Origin: a virus
Virus record (IMG/VR): IMGVR_UViG_3300034418_003171
Coordinates: 1-32,164 of that record
Length of the DNA: 32,164 bases
Reading direction: 5' to 3' (one strand)
This document shows positions 1 through 9,042 of the stretch, one piece after another; within the stretch, counting starts at the first letter, position 1; each line of letters begins with the position of its first letter. A program made the translations under genes and the position numbers. The notes below the pieces were generated by a model. That model worked only from the letters and a program-made list of their open reading frames with translations, did no database searches and was not told the origin of the DNA.

Positions 1-1
1 C

Positions 2-2152
2 CGCATTGAAGCGGATATGGCTGATCTCAAGCGTGATCTTGCCAAGGTTTCTCAAACTACTGAGCGACATACAGACCGTATGGCTGATGCTTTCCGAAAG
101 GTAGGGCGAGCCATTGCGGTTATCGGCGGCACTGCAATCTTTGGTTCTTTCATTAAAAGCGCCATTGATACGGGCGCTGAAATAGAGGGTTTAAGAGTTA
201 AACTTGATGCTTTGCTTGGCAGCGCGGAACAGGGTGCCAAAGCGTTTGACATTATGGCTGAGTTTGCTGGTCGTGTTCCGTTTTCTTTGGATCAAATCCA
301 AAAAGGTGCTGGCTCTCTTGCGGCTGCTTCTGACAATGCAGATGAGCTTGGGGAACTATTACAGATAACAGGTAATATTGCAGCACAATTTGGCATCCCA
401 TTTGAGATGGCATCAGAAAATGTACAACGGGCGCTATCTGCGGGTATTGGCTCTGCGGACTTATTTAAACAGGCTGGTGTTTCTGCTTTTGCAGGATTTG
501 AAGCTGGCGTAAGTTATAGTGCGTCTGAGACGGCGGCTATTTTGATCAAGCACTTTGGAACAGGCGGCACATCAGATGGCGCTATGGACGCATTTGCAAA
601 AACAACCGCTGGTACTGTTTCTATGTTCGGTGACGCAATGCACAAATTTAGGGGTGCAATTGCTGAAAGTGGATTGAACGAAGGGTTCAGAGAATTAGTA
701 GCACAATTAACAGATGTTACAAATAGCAGCATGGGGCTTGCAGACATCATAGGTAATTTCTTGGGTGCTGCATTCTCAAATCTTGCAAAAACAATTGATT
801 TTGTAAGACAAAGCTTTGCTATACTTGCTAATCCAATGCGAAGTGTAATTGAACTAGGCAAAGAAATTTATACTCAGCTTAGTGAAGCTTTTGGCCCATA
901 CATTGCCATTATCATAGAATATGTTCAAAAAGCCATTGATGTTGTGCGCGAAAACATGACGCTTTTGATTGTTGCAACGGGCGCATACATTTCTCTTAAC
1001 GTAGCAAAGTCTTTTTGGACCTCTGCGCAAGAAGCATTCAAATTTGCAAGGGCGACTTTGGCGTCTGGTAAAGCTTTTGCATTTATGAATAGAGTGATTA
1101 AAAGATCACCAATTTTTCTTATTGCTGGCGCACTTGGATATGCTGCGCAACAATTTGGTATGTTTGAGGATATTGCTGATAAGCTTGAGATGACCTTTGA
1201 TGATATATTGCCTGACAATATTAAACAAATGCTCTCTGCAATTTCAGAGGATTTTACAGAAGCGGCTTCTGATATTGACGAAGCGCGTAGGTTAATTTTT
1301 GGAGATGCTGCGGGTCAAGCTTTTGAGCCAGAAACTTTTGCCCCTGCGGGGGAAGCCGCGAGAGCGATAGAAAACATTCAAGCAGCACTCGCTGCGGCGG
1401 GTGGTGGAAAGGGTAAAAAAGGCTTAACAGATTTACAGAAGGCTATTAATTCTAATATAAGCCCTATTCATGCAGTAAGAAAAGAATTTAATTTATTAAA
1501 TGCCGCTATGGAAACGATGGGGGACAAAGCTGGTCCAAAGCTTAAAGAGGCATTTACAAATGTCAAAGATGAGTTGGCTAGATTGCAATTAGAAATGCTA
1601 GAAAAAACATACCCAGCTTTGACGTCTATTAGGGATGGCTTTAACGCAATGGCAGATAGCCTAACAGATGCTTTGGTCGATGCTGTAGAAAAGGGCAAAC
1701 TAAACTTAGAAAGCCTAAGAGATACATTCAGAGATATTCTAAGACAAATGATCGCAGATGCTATTAAGGCACAGATTATACGACCTATGATCAGTGGTAT
1801 GTTCAGCGCGGTAGGCGGTGCAATTGGGGGTGATGCTGGAACATTCATTTCCTCAATAGGGCAAACCAAAGCTACAGGCGGTCCAGTAATGCGAGGAGCG
1901 CCCGTTCTGGTAGGGGAGCGCGGTCCAGAATTGTTTGTGCCTCAAGGCGCTGGTTCTATTGTCAATGCGGCAACCACAAGGGGCATGGGCGGCGGTGTTA
2001 CTGTCAATCAAACCTTTGCATTCTCAGCAAATGGCGATGAGAGCGTCAAGAAAATCATCCACCAAGCTGCACCACAAATTGCAAAAATGACTGAGCAAGG
2101 TATAATGGGCAGTAGGCGGCGCGGCGGTCAAATGAAAGCGGTCTTTGGTTAA
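2..2152 (+). CDS. Tail length tape measure protein (5' end outside window)
   Basis: Sets tail length and is threaded through the tail tube until DNA ejection. The reading frame is open from the first bases, and the codons before the first ATG (position 17) read RIEAD, which fits the usual IEADMADLKRDL opening of such proteins, so I treat it as 5'-truncated by a short piece. About 716 codons are present. The first 250 residues look like the alpha-helical tape-measure domain, with hydrophobic segments near residues 30-55 and 240-370. The C-terminal 90 residues have the glycine-rich block with GERGPELFVP that is typical of lambda-like tape measures. The stop overlaps the next ATG by one base (TAATG). 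Opposite-strand frames here are shadows. Family assignment is firm. Confidence 0.93.
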   Translation, partial: RIEADMADLKRDLAKVSQTTERHTDRMADAFRKVGRAIAVIGGTAIFGSFIKSAIDTGAEIEGLRVKLDALLGSAEQGAKAFDIMAEFAGRVPFSLDQIQKGAGSLAAASDNADELGELLQITGNIAAQFGIPFEMASENVQRALSAGIGSADLFKQAGVSAFAGFEAGVSYSASETAAILIKHFGTGGTSDGAMDAFAKTTAGTVSMFGDAMHKFRGAIAESGLNEGFRELVAQLTDVTNSSMGLADIIGNFLGAAFSNLAKTIDFVRQSFAILANPMRSVIELGKEIYTQLSEAFGPYIAIIIEYVQKAIDVVRENMTLLIVATGAYISLNVAKSFWTSAQEAFKFARATLASGKAFAFMNRVIKRSPIFLIAGALGYAAQQFGMFEDIADKLEMTFDDILPDNIKQMLSAISEDFTEAASDIDEARRLIFGDAAGQAFEPETFAPAGEAARAIENIQAALAAAGGGKGKKGLTDLQKAINSNISPIHAVRKEFNLLNAAMETMGDKAGPKLKEAFTNVKDELARLQLEMLEKTYPALTSIRDGFNAMADSLTDALVDAVEKGKLNLESLRDTFRDILRQMIADAIKAQIIRPMISGMFSAVGGAIGGDAGTFISSIGQTKATGGPVMRGAPVLVGERGPELFVPQGAGSIVNAATTRGMGGGVTVNQTFAFSANGDESVKKIIHQAAPQIAKMTEQGIMGSRRRGGQMKAVFG

Positions 2153-2766
2153 TGGCTATTACATACCCCATAACATTGCCCTCAACAGGCATCTCTGCGA
2201 TTGAGTGGCGATCAATCAATGCTGTAATCAATTCTCAGTCTCCATATACGTTTAAACAGCAAATTGTTGTTCTTGGCGGTCAGAGATGGGAAGCAACCGT
2301 GACCCTTCCCCCTCAAAAGAGAGCAACAGCGGCGGCATGGGCTGCGGCTCTTACAAGCTTAAAAGGCGTTGAGGGCAGTATGCTTTTCGGTCATCCTGAT
2401 CACGCTACCCCCAGAGGAACATTGAGATCGACCAATGCTGGGAATGCGGCAAGCATAACTGGAACCCAAGGCGATAGTTCGGTCACCATTACAATGCAGA
2501 CAGGTGATCAGGATAAAACACTGTTAGCGGGTGACTTTATCCAGTTAGGGTCAAGTAGTTCTGCGGAACTTTATCAAGTGCTTGCAGATAAAACTGGCAA
2601 TGGCACATTGGAAATTTATCCAAATCTGCGTCAAACATATTCCTCTGAAACACTGGGAACAAACAACCCGCAAGGGGTTTTTCGTTTATCTACAAATACC
2701 GTTTCATGGAACATAGATAATATCGCTAGATATGGAATTTCATTTGATATTGTTGAAGTGTTATAG
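2152..2766 (+). CDS. Distal tail / minor tail protein
   Basis: A 204-residue protein directly after the tape measure, in the place where lambda has gpM and gene transfer agents have the distal tail protein. It starts MAITYPITLPSTG and carries a pattern (WEATVTLPP, then a GVEGSMLFGHPDH segment) seen in phage tail proteins that dock on the tube end. A central block rich in S, T and G (residues about 90-135) could be a beta insertion domain. No signal peptide or membrane segment. The start overlaps the tape-measure stop. Role is inferred from position and fold-like features; exact family not named. Confidence 0.7.
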   Translation: MAITYPITLPSTGISAIEWRSINAVINSQSPYTFKQQIVVLGGQRWEATVTLPPQKRATAAAWAAALTSLKGVEGSMLFGHPDHATPRGTLRSTNAGNAASITGTQGDSSVTITMQTGDQDKTLLAGDFIQLGSSSSAELYQVLADKTGNGTLEIYPNLRQTYSSETLGTNNPQGVFRLSTNTVSWNIDNIARYGISFDIVEVL

Positions 2767-2776
2767 GGGTTGATCG

Positions 2777-3367
2777 GTGTCTAGGGATTTATCAAGCGGC
2801 GTATCATCTACCTTAAACGACGATGTTATATATCCATTTTTTGCTGTTGAGTTAAACTTTGATAGCGGTACTTTTACGGCTGCGGATGGAACAACCCAAG
2901 ATCGCGTTCTGAGGCTTTGGACGGGCTTGGGAACTCTGACATATGATGGCAACCAATATTTTGGAACTGGTAATATGCTAGACATTTCCAGCATCGAAGA
3001 AAGCACAGAGATTGCCGCTAAAGGGGCAACTATAACTCTGAGCGGTGTGCCTAGCCAAGTTGTATCTTTGGCTCTCTCTGAGCAATATCAGGGACGTGAA
3101 TGCACAATCTATTTTGGTATGACGTCCTCTCAATCAAGTCTGACAGAAGTGTTTACGGGATATATGGATCAGATGAGTATTGATGAGGGTCCAGAGAGTT
3201 CTACGGTTCAATTGACTGTAGAGAATAAATTGATTGACTTGGAGCGTCCACGGGTCGGAAGGTTTACTTCCGAATATCAAAAATCTATTTACTCCGAAGA
3301 TAAGGGTTTTGATTTTGTCGAAAGTCTTCAAGAGCAAAAACTGACTTGGGGAAGGGCTGGTGTCTAG
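2777..3367 (+). CDS. Tail tip / baseplate-hub-like protein
   Basis: A 196-residue protein in the gpL or GTA-hub (DUF2163-like) position. It begins with GTG (MSRDLSSGV), ten bases after the previous stop. Visible pattern: an N-terminal beta segment with YPFFAVELNFDSG, a TLTYDGNQYFGTGNML strand pair, a repeated beta meander, and the end segment GFDFVESLQEQKLTWGR, which resembles hub proteins that carry a terminal WGR. Its last 8 bases overlap the GTG of the next gene. Probably connects the distal tail to the tip protein. The family name is from memory of gene order and short motifs. Confidence 0.65.
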   Translation: MSRDLSSGVSSTLNDDVIYPFFAVELNFDSGTFTAADGTTQDRVLRLWTGLGTLTYDGNQYFGTGNMLDISSIEESTEIAAKGATITLSGVPSQVVSLALSEQYQGRECTIYFGMTSSQSSLTEVFTGYMDQMSIDEGPESSTVQLTVENKLIDLERPRVGRFTSEYQKSIYSEDKGFDFVESLQEQKLTWGRAGV

Positions 3368-3815
3368 TTATCAGCAAGAGTTTCTTGCAAGCGTATATAT
3401 CGAAATACAAGAACTGATCAAAGAGCATTGGCAAGAGATTGCGGTCAATAAGTCCAAGATAAAACTCAATCCTGATTGGGACGCTTATGAGGAACTTGAG
3501 AAAAATAATCGCCTCAAGATATTTACAGCGCGAGAAGATGGAAAGTTGGTTGGATATTTCGTTGTTATAACGGGCGTCAACATTCATTACAAAGACCATA
3601 TGTTTGCACAGAATGATGTTCTTTATCTTTCAAAGGAACATCGAAAGGGATTTACGGGGATCAAGCTTATTAAGTTTGCAGAGCGGTGTTTGAAGGAAGA
3701 TGGGATTTCCGTTCTTAACATAAACACCAAGGCTCATAAGCCCTTTGACAAACTGTTGGATTATATGCGCTATAATATGGTAGAACGGGTCTATCAGAAA
3801 TATATAGGTGACTGA
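3360..3815 (+). CDS. GNAT-family acetyltransferase in tail module
   Basis: A 151-residue protein starting with GTG (MSSYQQEF). The core looks like a GNAT fold: a substrate strand with DGKLVGYFVVITG, a beta4 strand (NDVLYLSKEHR), then a pyrophosphate-loop-like RKGFTGIKLIKFAE where GNATs have R/Q-x-x-G-x-G/A, a GISVLNINTKA strand and a final YMRYNMVERVYQKY segment. GNATs move an acyl group from acyl-CoA to an amine; the substrate cannot be read here. It occupies the slot usually held by the NlpC/P60 tail peptidase (gpK) between hub and tip genes, overlapping both neighbours (8 bases and 1 base), so it belongs to the late tail transcript. It could instead act on host proteins after infection. 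Confidence 0.7.
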   Translation: MSSYQQEFLASVYIEIQELIKEHWQEIAVNKSKIKLNPDWDAYEELEKNNRLKIFTAREDGKLVGYFVVITGVNIHYKDHMFAQNDVLYLSKEHRKGFTGIKLIKFAERCLKEDGISVLNINTKAHKPFDKLLDYMRYNMVERVYQKYIGD

Positions 3816-6538
3816 TGGCGATTTCGGCTGGCATGGCTTTGGTATCAACCCTTTCCACAGGCGCAATGGTTGGAATGGGGGTGACAGGTGCGACCCTTAT
3901 GGGCGGCTCTATGATGTCGCACTTCCTGATTTCTACAGCTATGGGCGCGGCCCTCAATGCGCTTACTCCAAAGCCTTCAATTCCAGATATACCCCAAAAC
4001 CAAGCGAATAGCGGCTATCAAGTATCATCAAGGGCGGCGGCTGCAAACCATCAAATCATCTATGGGAAAACCAAAGTAGGCGGTGCAATCGTTTATGATG
4101 ATGTGTCTGGTGTAAACAATAAGGTTTTGCATAGGGTCATTGCCTTTACTGGACATGAGATTGAGGAATTTACAACTTTCTATTTCAACAATGAAGCTTT
4201 GACCCTTACCACAGGCACAGACAGTCACAGCGATACTTATTATTATCCTACGGTAGCAACCAGCCCATCTGGTGCTACCCATGACAGATATAACGATTAT
4301 GTTCGTATATACTTCAGAAAAGGCGGCACAGAGAATGACACAGCGATTGCGAACCTTATCGCAGAGGGTAGCGGATGGACGTCTGATCATAAGCTAAGAG
4401 GTGTTGCTTATGCTTATGTAAGAATGGCGTTTGATGCTGATGCGTTCCCAAATGGTGTTCCTGAGATGTCCTGTCTTATAAAGGGCAAGAAGGTTTATGA
4501 TCCGCGAACCAGCACAACGGCTTGGTCAGATAACCCCGCTCTGTGCATAAGGGATTATTTAACAAGCACAACTTATGGCCTTGGGGAAGCGGCGGCTTCA
4601 ATTGATGATGATAAGGTAGAGATTGCGGCTGATGTTTGCCAATATGCGGATTACGATGTTAATGATGCGGACCCGCCATCGACCAAAACAGGGGGCAACC
4701 GATTTACTTTAAATGGTGCCTTTACAACAGCCGTAACCCCGCATGATCATCTTATGGATTTGCTGACTGCGATGGGCGGTGTGCTTTGGTATGGTCAAGG
4801 CAAATGGCGAATGAAGGCTGGTCATTATGTCAATCCAACAATTAGCCTTACCACAGATGATCTTCGTTCCAATGTGCAAGTATCTACAAGGCATAGTCGG
4901 AGAGATAATTTCAATACAATCAAGGGCGTGTTTCGCGGTCCCGCTACAAACTATCAGCCTACAGACTATGCAGAAGTAACAAACCAAGCGTTCATTGACG
5001 CTGATGGCGGTCAAAAAAGCGTTTACAATCTCAGCCTTCCATTTACTGATGATTTCCAAATAGCGCGTCATTTGGCTTTGATAACCTTAGAGCGCAATCG
5101 TCAACAGCTAACGGTAAAAGCGACCTTCGGCATGAAGGCATTTGAGCTTCAAGTTGGCGATGTTGTGAATTTGACAATCGACAGGTTCGGGTTCTCCTCA
5201 AAGACATTTGAGGTTATTCAATGGACCTTTGGGCTTTCTGGCGCTGAATTGGGCGTAAGTTTGGTTTTGCGGGAAATCAGCGCAAGTGTTTTTGATACTA
5301 TTTCTGATGGGCAGGTTTATGAAAGGGACAACACAAACCTTCTAAGCCCATTTGAAGTTCCCGCTGTAGCTATTGCAACATCAAATCAATATGGTGGCGT
5401 GTTTAAAGTTGTCAGTGAAAAGCTTCTTAGGGAATTGCAGCTAGACGTAACAACTCAAGATGCTTCAAGAATTGATCGCGTTGAGGTTCAGTATAGACCA
5501 GCAAGCACTGGCGATTATTTAAATATTGGAACGGGCGGTCTTGGGCGGTATAGCGTTTTGGATTTAGACGAAGGAAACTATGACGCAAGAGTAAGGGGCA
5601 TAAACACATTCGGAGTAAAGGGCGAATATAGCTATCTTTTGAACTTCTTGCTTGCTCCATTTGACAGTCCACCAAGCGATGTATCAAGTTCCAGCTTTGT
5701 TTTCGAAGTATCGCAAGGCACAATATTCTTGCAATGGGCTGCTATCTCTGACCTTGATCTCTCTTATTATCTAATAAGATACTCCTCAGACCTCACTACA
5801 GCTTCACTGAGCGCGGCAAATACATTATGGGGCGGTAACTCAAATGTTCTTGTTGAGCGTGTAGGACGCCCCGCTACGAACATCTCTTTACCCGCTAGAT
5901 CAGGGACATATCTTATCAAGGCATATGATAAAGCTGGCAACCCAAGTGATAATGTTGGGTATGTGCTTGTCCCTGCGGCTGCTCTTCCAGTTCTTGGAAA
6001 CAACATTACTCAGACTGAGCATTCTACATTCGGCGGCAATACGGGGCTTACAAACTCAAATATTCAAGTTGATACTGTTCCAAGTCCAAATGAATTGAGA
6101 ATTGATGATACGTCTGCATCAACACCTTCTGGGACGTATTATTTTGGTGGAGCATTGTCAGGGGCGCAAACTGCATCCAGTGCAGATTACATTGATGTTG
6201 GTACTGTTCGCACGGTCACAACTAGCGGATCAGTAACATTTGCGCGATACATAGATTATTCTTCTGTGTTTGATAATATCCCGCAAACTTGGGACACTTG
6301 GCCTGATACATTCGACGATTGGACAAATGAAGATGCTGGGTTTGGGGATTTCTCTACAGCTATACAAGTAAGGGCTACAAGCGATGATCCAGCTTCATCG
6401 CCTACTTGGGGGGAATGGGCTGATGCTCTTGGACAACAGGTTGTTGGACGTGGCTTTCAGTTTAGAGTAAACTTGGACGCAACAAATACTGAAGTGTCAC
6501 CCAAAATAACTGAACTCACAGGAACAATAGGTTACTAG
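3815..6538 (+). CDS. Tail tip attachment protein J-like (central fibre)
   Basis: A 907-residue tip protein of the lambda gpJ type. The N-terminal 50 residues are hydrophobic and glycine-rich, followed by the Phage-tail_3 type region (about residues 150-480) that forms the tip ring, with segments such as VLWYGQGKWRMKAGHY and VGDVVNLTIDRFGF. From about residue 500 there are two fibronectin-III-like beta stretches (VEVQYRPAS, YDARVRGINTFG; later YYLIRYSSD, GTYLIKAYDKAGN). The last 150 residues, with a TWDTWPDTFDDW motif, are probably the receptor-facing end. It overlaps the acetyltransferase stop by one base. Host-range determinant by analogy with lambda J. Confidence 0.85.
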   Translation: MAISAGMALVSTLSTGAMVGMGVTGATLMGGSMMSHFLISTAMGAALNALTPKPSIPDIPQNQANSGYQVSSRAAAANHQIIYGKTKVGGAIVYDDVSGVNNKVLHRVIAFTGHEIEEFTTFYFNNEALTLTTGTDSHSDTYYYPTVATSPSGATHDRYNDYVRIYFRKGGTENDTAIANLIAEGSGWTSDHKLRGVAYAYVRMAFDADAFPNGVPEMSCLIKGKKVYDPRTSTTAWSDNPALCIRDYLTSTTYGLGEAAASIDDDKVEIAADVCQYADYDVNDADPPSTKTGGNRFTLNGAFTTAVTPHDHLMDLLTAMGGVLWYGQGKWRMKAGHYVNPTISLTTDDLRSNVQVSTRHSRRDNFNTIKGVFRGPATNYQPTDYAEVTNQAFIDADGGQKSVYNLSLPFTDDFQIARHLALITLERNRQQLTVKATFGMKAFELQVGDVVNLTIDRFGFSSKTFEVIQWTFGLSGAELGVSLVLREISASVFDTISDGQVYERDNTNLLSPFEVPAVAIATSNQYGGVFKVVSEKLLRELQLDVTTQDASRIDRVEVQYRPASTGDYLNIGTGGLGRYSVLDLDEGNYDARVRGINTFGVKGEYSYLLNFLLAPFDSPPSDVSSSSFVFEVSQGTIFLQWAAISDLDLSYYLIRYSSDLTTASLSAANTLWGGNSNVLVERVGRPATNISLPARSGTYLIKAYDKAGNPSDNVGYVLVPAAALPVLGNNITQTEHSTFGGNTGLTNSNIQVDTVPSPNELRIDDTSASTPSGTYYFGGALSGAQTASSADYIDVGTVRTVTTSGSVTFARYIDYSSVFDNIPQTWDTWPDTFDDWTNEDAGFGDFSTAIQVRATSDDPASSPTWGEWADALGQQVVGRGFQFRVNLDATNTEVSPKITELTGTIGY

Positions 6539-6904
6539 ATGTCACAAAACAGCTTAACTATAGGCAACGTATCAGCGAGTGCAGCAAGAACAGCAATTAA
6601 CAACGCGCTGGATACGTTGAACACACTACACTCTGGGGCAAATGCCCCCTCAAGCCCATCCGCTTACATGCTTTGGTTCGAAACAGACACCAATCTTTTG
6701 AAGATTTATGACGGGACCGATTGGATAACGATTGGAGAATTGGATACCACGAACAACACTTTTCATCCAATTATCGGTCTTTGGAAGTTGGAAAGATCAG
6801 GGAATGATTTGCTCTTTGAATATAACGGAACTGGTGTGATGAAGCTAACATCCACAGGTTCGTTGACTTGTGTGGGCGATATTACAGCATATGGAACAGT
6901 CTAA
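6539..6904 (+). CDS. Small tail fibre-like protein
   Basis: A 121-residue protein that starts right after the tip gene stop. It opens with an alpha-helical stretch (SAARTAINNALDTLNTLHSG) followed by APSSPSAYMLWFETDTNLLKIYDG, a motif often found at the shaft of phage fibres and tail-associated virion proteins, then TDWITIGELDT and a short beta end. Likely an adaptor or short fibre carrying the next proteins. It shares one base with the following start (TAATG). Confidence 0.6.
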   Translation: MSQNSLTIGNVSASAARTAINNALDTLNTLHSGANAPSSPSAYMLWFETDTNLLKIYDGTDWITIGELDTTNNTFHPIIGLWKLERSGNDLLFEYNGTGVMKLTSTGSLTCVGDITAYGTV

Positions 6905-7650
6905 TGGCAATTGCTTCGACAGGCTCTATTTCAATGTCTACAATCCAGACTGAGTTTGGCGGTTCCAATCCTATTTCAATGTCTGAATACTATCGAAGCA
7001 ACACATATGAAAATAATGTAAGTGGTAACAATACTGGGGTTCCTCAATCTGGTGAAATTAAGTTAAGTCAATTTAGAGGAACAGTTCTAGCAAGATACAT
7101 TTCTTATAAGCTTTTGGGCGGTGGTGGCGGTGGCGGTTACGGGGTTGAGAATGGTGGTGGTTCTGGAAGGGCGGGATCAGGTGGTACAAGTTCTATGAAT
7201 TTTGGTGGAACCAATATTTCAGCATCGGGGGGCTTGGGCGGCGGTAATGGCGACACTTATTACACCTCTGACTTTACAAAGGGGCAAGACGCTTCAACTG
7301 CACAAGGGTATTCAGAGAACTTTGGGTATTCTGGTGGATACACAGCTTACAATCAGAATGCTGCGGCTGGAACTGGTTATGCGGCTGGCGGCTCTGGCGG
7401 TGGTGGAGATCAACCCGCAGACTATGATGAAAGTGGAAGCCGTGGCTCTGGTGGAAATGCTGGTCAAGAAAAAGGCGGCGCGGGTTATGTTAATGTGGGG
7501 TCATCAATAAGTTATACTATAGGTTCTGGGGGCGCTGGGGGGCAATCATTCCATGATGGGGCATCTGGGCGCGGTGGATTTTTAAGATTGGTTTCTAATG
7601 GGTCAACAGTTGTATCAACTGGCTCAAGTGGTAGCTATACGGTGGTCTGA
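6904..7650 (+). CDS. Glycine-rich tail adhesin-like protein
   Basis: A 248-residue protein; ATG at 6904 overlaps the previous stop and is preferred over an earlier in-frame ATG at 6868. The N-terminal 65 residues (MAIASTGSISMSTIQTEFGG and GEIKLSQFRGT) form a small conserved cap seen on marine phage fibres. From residue about 75 the protein is dominated by runs of G, S and A, including a run of seven glycines, and ends SYTIGSGGAGG with GGFLRLVSNG, typical of glycine-rich phage domains. By analogy with T-even gp38 adhesins, polyglycine sandwiches could carry variable receptor-binding loops. Receptor unknown. Confidence 0.65.
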   Translation: MAIASTGSISMSTIQTEFGGSNPISMSEYYRSNTYENNVSGNNTGVPQSGEIKLSQFRGTVLARYISYKLLGGGGGGGYGVENGGGSGRAGSGGTSSMNFGGTNISASGGLGGGNGDTYYTSDFTKGQDASTAQGYSENFGYSGGYTAYNQNAAAGTGYAAGGSGGGGDQPADYDESGSRGSGGNAGQEKGGAGYVNVGSSISYTIGSGGAGGQSFHDGASGRGGFLRLVSNGSTVVSTGSSGSYTVV

Positions 7651-8183
7651 TGAGTTGGGTAATCAAATTCGCAAAGCATTCTGAGGCGCTTAATGAGATG
7701 TCATTTACGCTTTGGCCTTTCATTACGGAAATAGCTTTCTGCGATAGGCAGGGCGATTTCTCAACCTCTGTTTGTTTTAATGATATTGCGGCATTGAGAG
7801 ATTATGTAGGCGATATACCTCCAGAAGTTCTGTCTGCATCTACAACACGCTATGGCTTTAATTTGGAGAGTTTGCGGTCTGGCAATCAGAGGTTTTATGT
7901 CAATGGTCAAGCGGATGGAGAGACAGTCAGGGCTTATCACTACAACGCTCAAAACCAATTAACGCATTGGAAAAGTTATAAAAAAAGTTCAGGTAATTAT
8001 CCTATATTGATTGATCGGTATAATGCTTCTGGGGAGATCATTAGCGCAGATGAGCCAGAAGAAAGCGGGGATAGTTCTTTTTGGACAGGCTCAAGTGAGA
8101 TTATAGATACCGCTTCGGGTCATGACGTGATATATCTTAGGAAAGTGAACGCAAATCAAAGTTACATGAGAGTTATGAAATGA
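7650..8183 (+). CDS. Unknown protein at end of tail-fibre module
   Basis: A 177-residue protein with no family I recognise. It has aromatic-rich N-terminal beta-like segments (LWPFITEIAFCDRQGDFS), a mid-protein YHYNAQNQLTHWKSYKKS stretch and an acidic linker (DEPEESGDSS). No signal peptide or membrane segment. It overlaps the previous stop by one base and the next start by four (ATGA), so it is translated with its neighbours. Position suggests a virion protein or a fibre assembly chaperone. Confidence 0.5.
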   Translation: MSWVIKFAKHSEALNEMSFTLWPFITEIAFCDRQGDFSTSVCFNDIAALRDYVGDIPPEVLSASTTRYGFNLESLRSGNQRFYVNGQADGETVRAYHYNAQNQLTHWKSYKKSSGNYPILIDRYNASGEIISADEPEESGDSSFWTGSSEIIDTASGHDVIYLRKVNANQSYMRVMK

Positions 8184-8413
8184 ATATGTATTTCGGAGTT
8201 GATCTAGTCTTAGGTGTTTTGATTGCTTCAACTGGTTGGTGGGCTAAAACGCAACACGCCAAATTGGACAAACTCTCCGAAAGTTTATCTACAACACGCG
8301 AAATAATGGCGCGTGATTATACATCTGTAAACCGTTCACAGTCTGACATGGATAAAGTTATTGCTCGCCTTGATCGGCTGGAAGGCAAGCTAGACAGGCT
8401 GATTGAGCGTTAA
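8180..8413 (+). CDS. Small membrane-anchored coiled-coil protein
   Basis: A 77-residue protein with one N-terminal membrane segment (about residues 4-22, FGVDLVLGVLIASTGWW) followed by a charged heptad-like helix ending RLDRLEGKLDRLIER. The layout, one anchor plus coiled coil, fits an inner-membrane lysis accessory such as an i-spanin or a pinholin partner, but no lipobox partner is visible. The start overlaps the preceding stop (ATGA). It opens the membrane-protein and lysis block. Confidence 0.55.
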   Translation: MNMYFGVDLVLGVLIASTGWWAKTQHAKLDKLSESLSTTREIMARDYTSVNRSQSDMDKVIARLDRLEGKLDRLIER

Positions 8414-8578
8414 GTGTGCGCTTTGGTCGCAATTTTCTGGGGCCAATCTTTCTCACTGGGGTTATATCAGGTTTGTGTGTACGACTGCGGGTATGACAGA
8501 CCCTCATATTTGTGGTATGATAAGAGCTATGTAGTACCCCCCAGCTACTTCTGCCCTGTGAGGATTTACGATACATGA
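8414..8578 (+). CDS. 54-residue cysteine/tyrosine-rich small protein
   Basis: This short frame fills the space between two neighbours exactly. It starts with GTG on the base after the previous TAA and its TGA overlaps the next ATG (ATGA). An upstream start is impossible because the in-frame codon before it is that TAA. The first 18 residues are hydrophobic (VCALVAIFWGQSFSLGLY), which may be a short export signal or anchor, followed by CVYDCG, a tyrosine-rich centre and PSYFCPVRIYD. After the hydrophobic part there are three cysteines, suggesting a small exported fold with a disulfide. Function unknown; a tiny outer-membrane or periplasmic lysis factor is one option. Confidence 0.5.
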   Translation: MCALVAIFWGQSFSLGLYQVCVYDCGYDRPSYLWYDKSYVVPPSYFCPVRIYDT

Positions 8579-9042
8579 TTGATCCTGTTACTGCAATCGC
8601 GGGAGCTACAGCCGCTTTTAATTTTTTGAAAAAAGGCGTGCAGGTTGGGCGTGATCTCCAAGACATGGGGCAACAGCTTCAACAGTGGGCTGGTTGCATG
8701 GCTGAACTGGATCAGGCTGAAAAGATGACGGTGAAGCCACCTTGGTACAAGGCTCTTGGTGGTGGTACTCAGGCGCAAGCGATGGAAGTATTCCTTGCGA
8801 GGAAGAAAGCGCAACAGATGCGCGATGAGCTACGCGAGATCATTAGTCACCCCGCAATACTTGGTCCTTCGCATTGGCAAGAGTTCCTAAGAATAGAGGC
8901 TGAGATTAGAAAACAAAAAAAAGAACATGAGTTTAGGCGCATGGAAATAAAGCAAACTATTCTTGAGTGGTGCGCTGGCATTGCCTTGTTCTTAGTTTTA
9001 CTTTCTGGTCTTGTTGGTTTTGTTTGGTTGGCTAATGCTTGA
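8575..9042 (+). CDS. Membrane-anchored helical protein, unknown
   Basis: A 155-residue protein starting MIDPVTAIAGATAAFNFL. It has a long charged helix (about residues 65-125, rich in R, K, E, Q) and one strong C-terminal membrane segment (about residues 130-152, IALFLVLLSGLVGFVWL). I recall similar proteins beside lysis genes of marine phages, without known function. The start overlaps the 54-residue gene (ATGA) and the end overlaps the next gene by eight bases. Confidence 0.6.
   Translation: MIDPVTAIAGATAAFNFLKKGVQVGRDLQDMGQQLQQWAGCMAELDQAEKMTVKPPWYKALGGGTQAQAMEVFLARKKAQQMRDELREIISHPAILGPSHWQEFLRIEAEIRKQKKEHEFRRMEIKQTILEWCAGIALFLVLLSGLVGFVWLANA

Noticed and set aside
4028-5071. Leftward open frames of about 120 codons inside the tip protein gene
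   Set aside because: No ribosome-binding sites, odd composition and full overlap with a strongly supported J-like gene; they are shadow frames.
7110-7600. Apparent tandem GGTGGTGGC-type DNA repeats
   Set aside because: They are irregular glycine codons of the adhesin-like protein, not a periodic DNA repeat.
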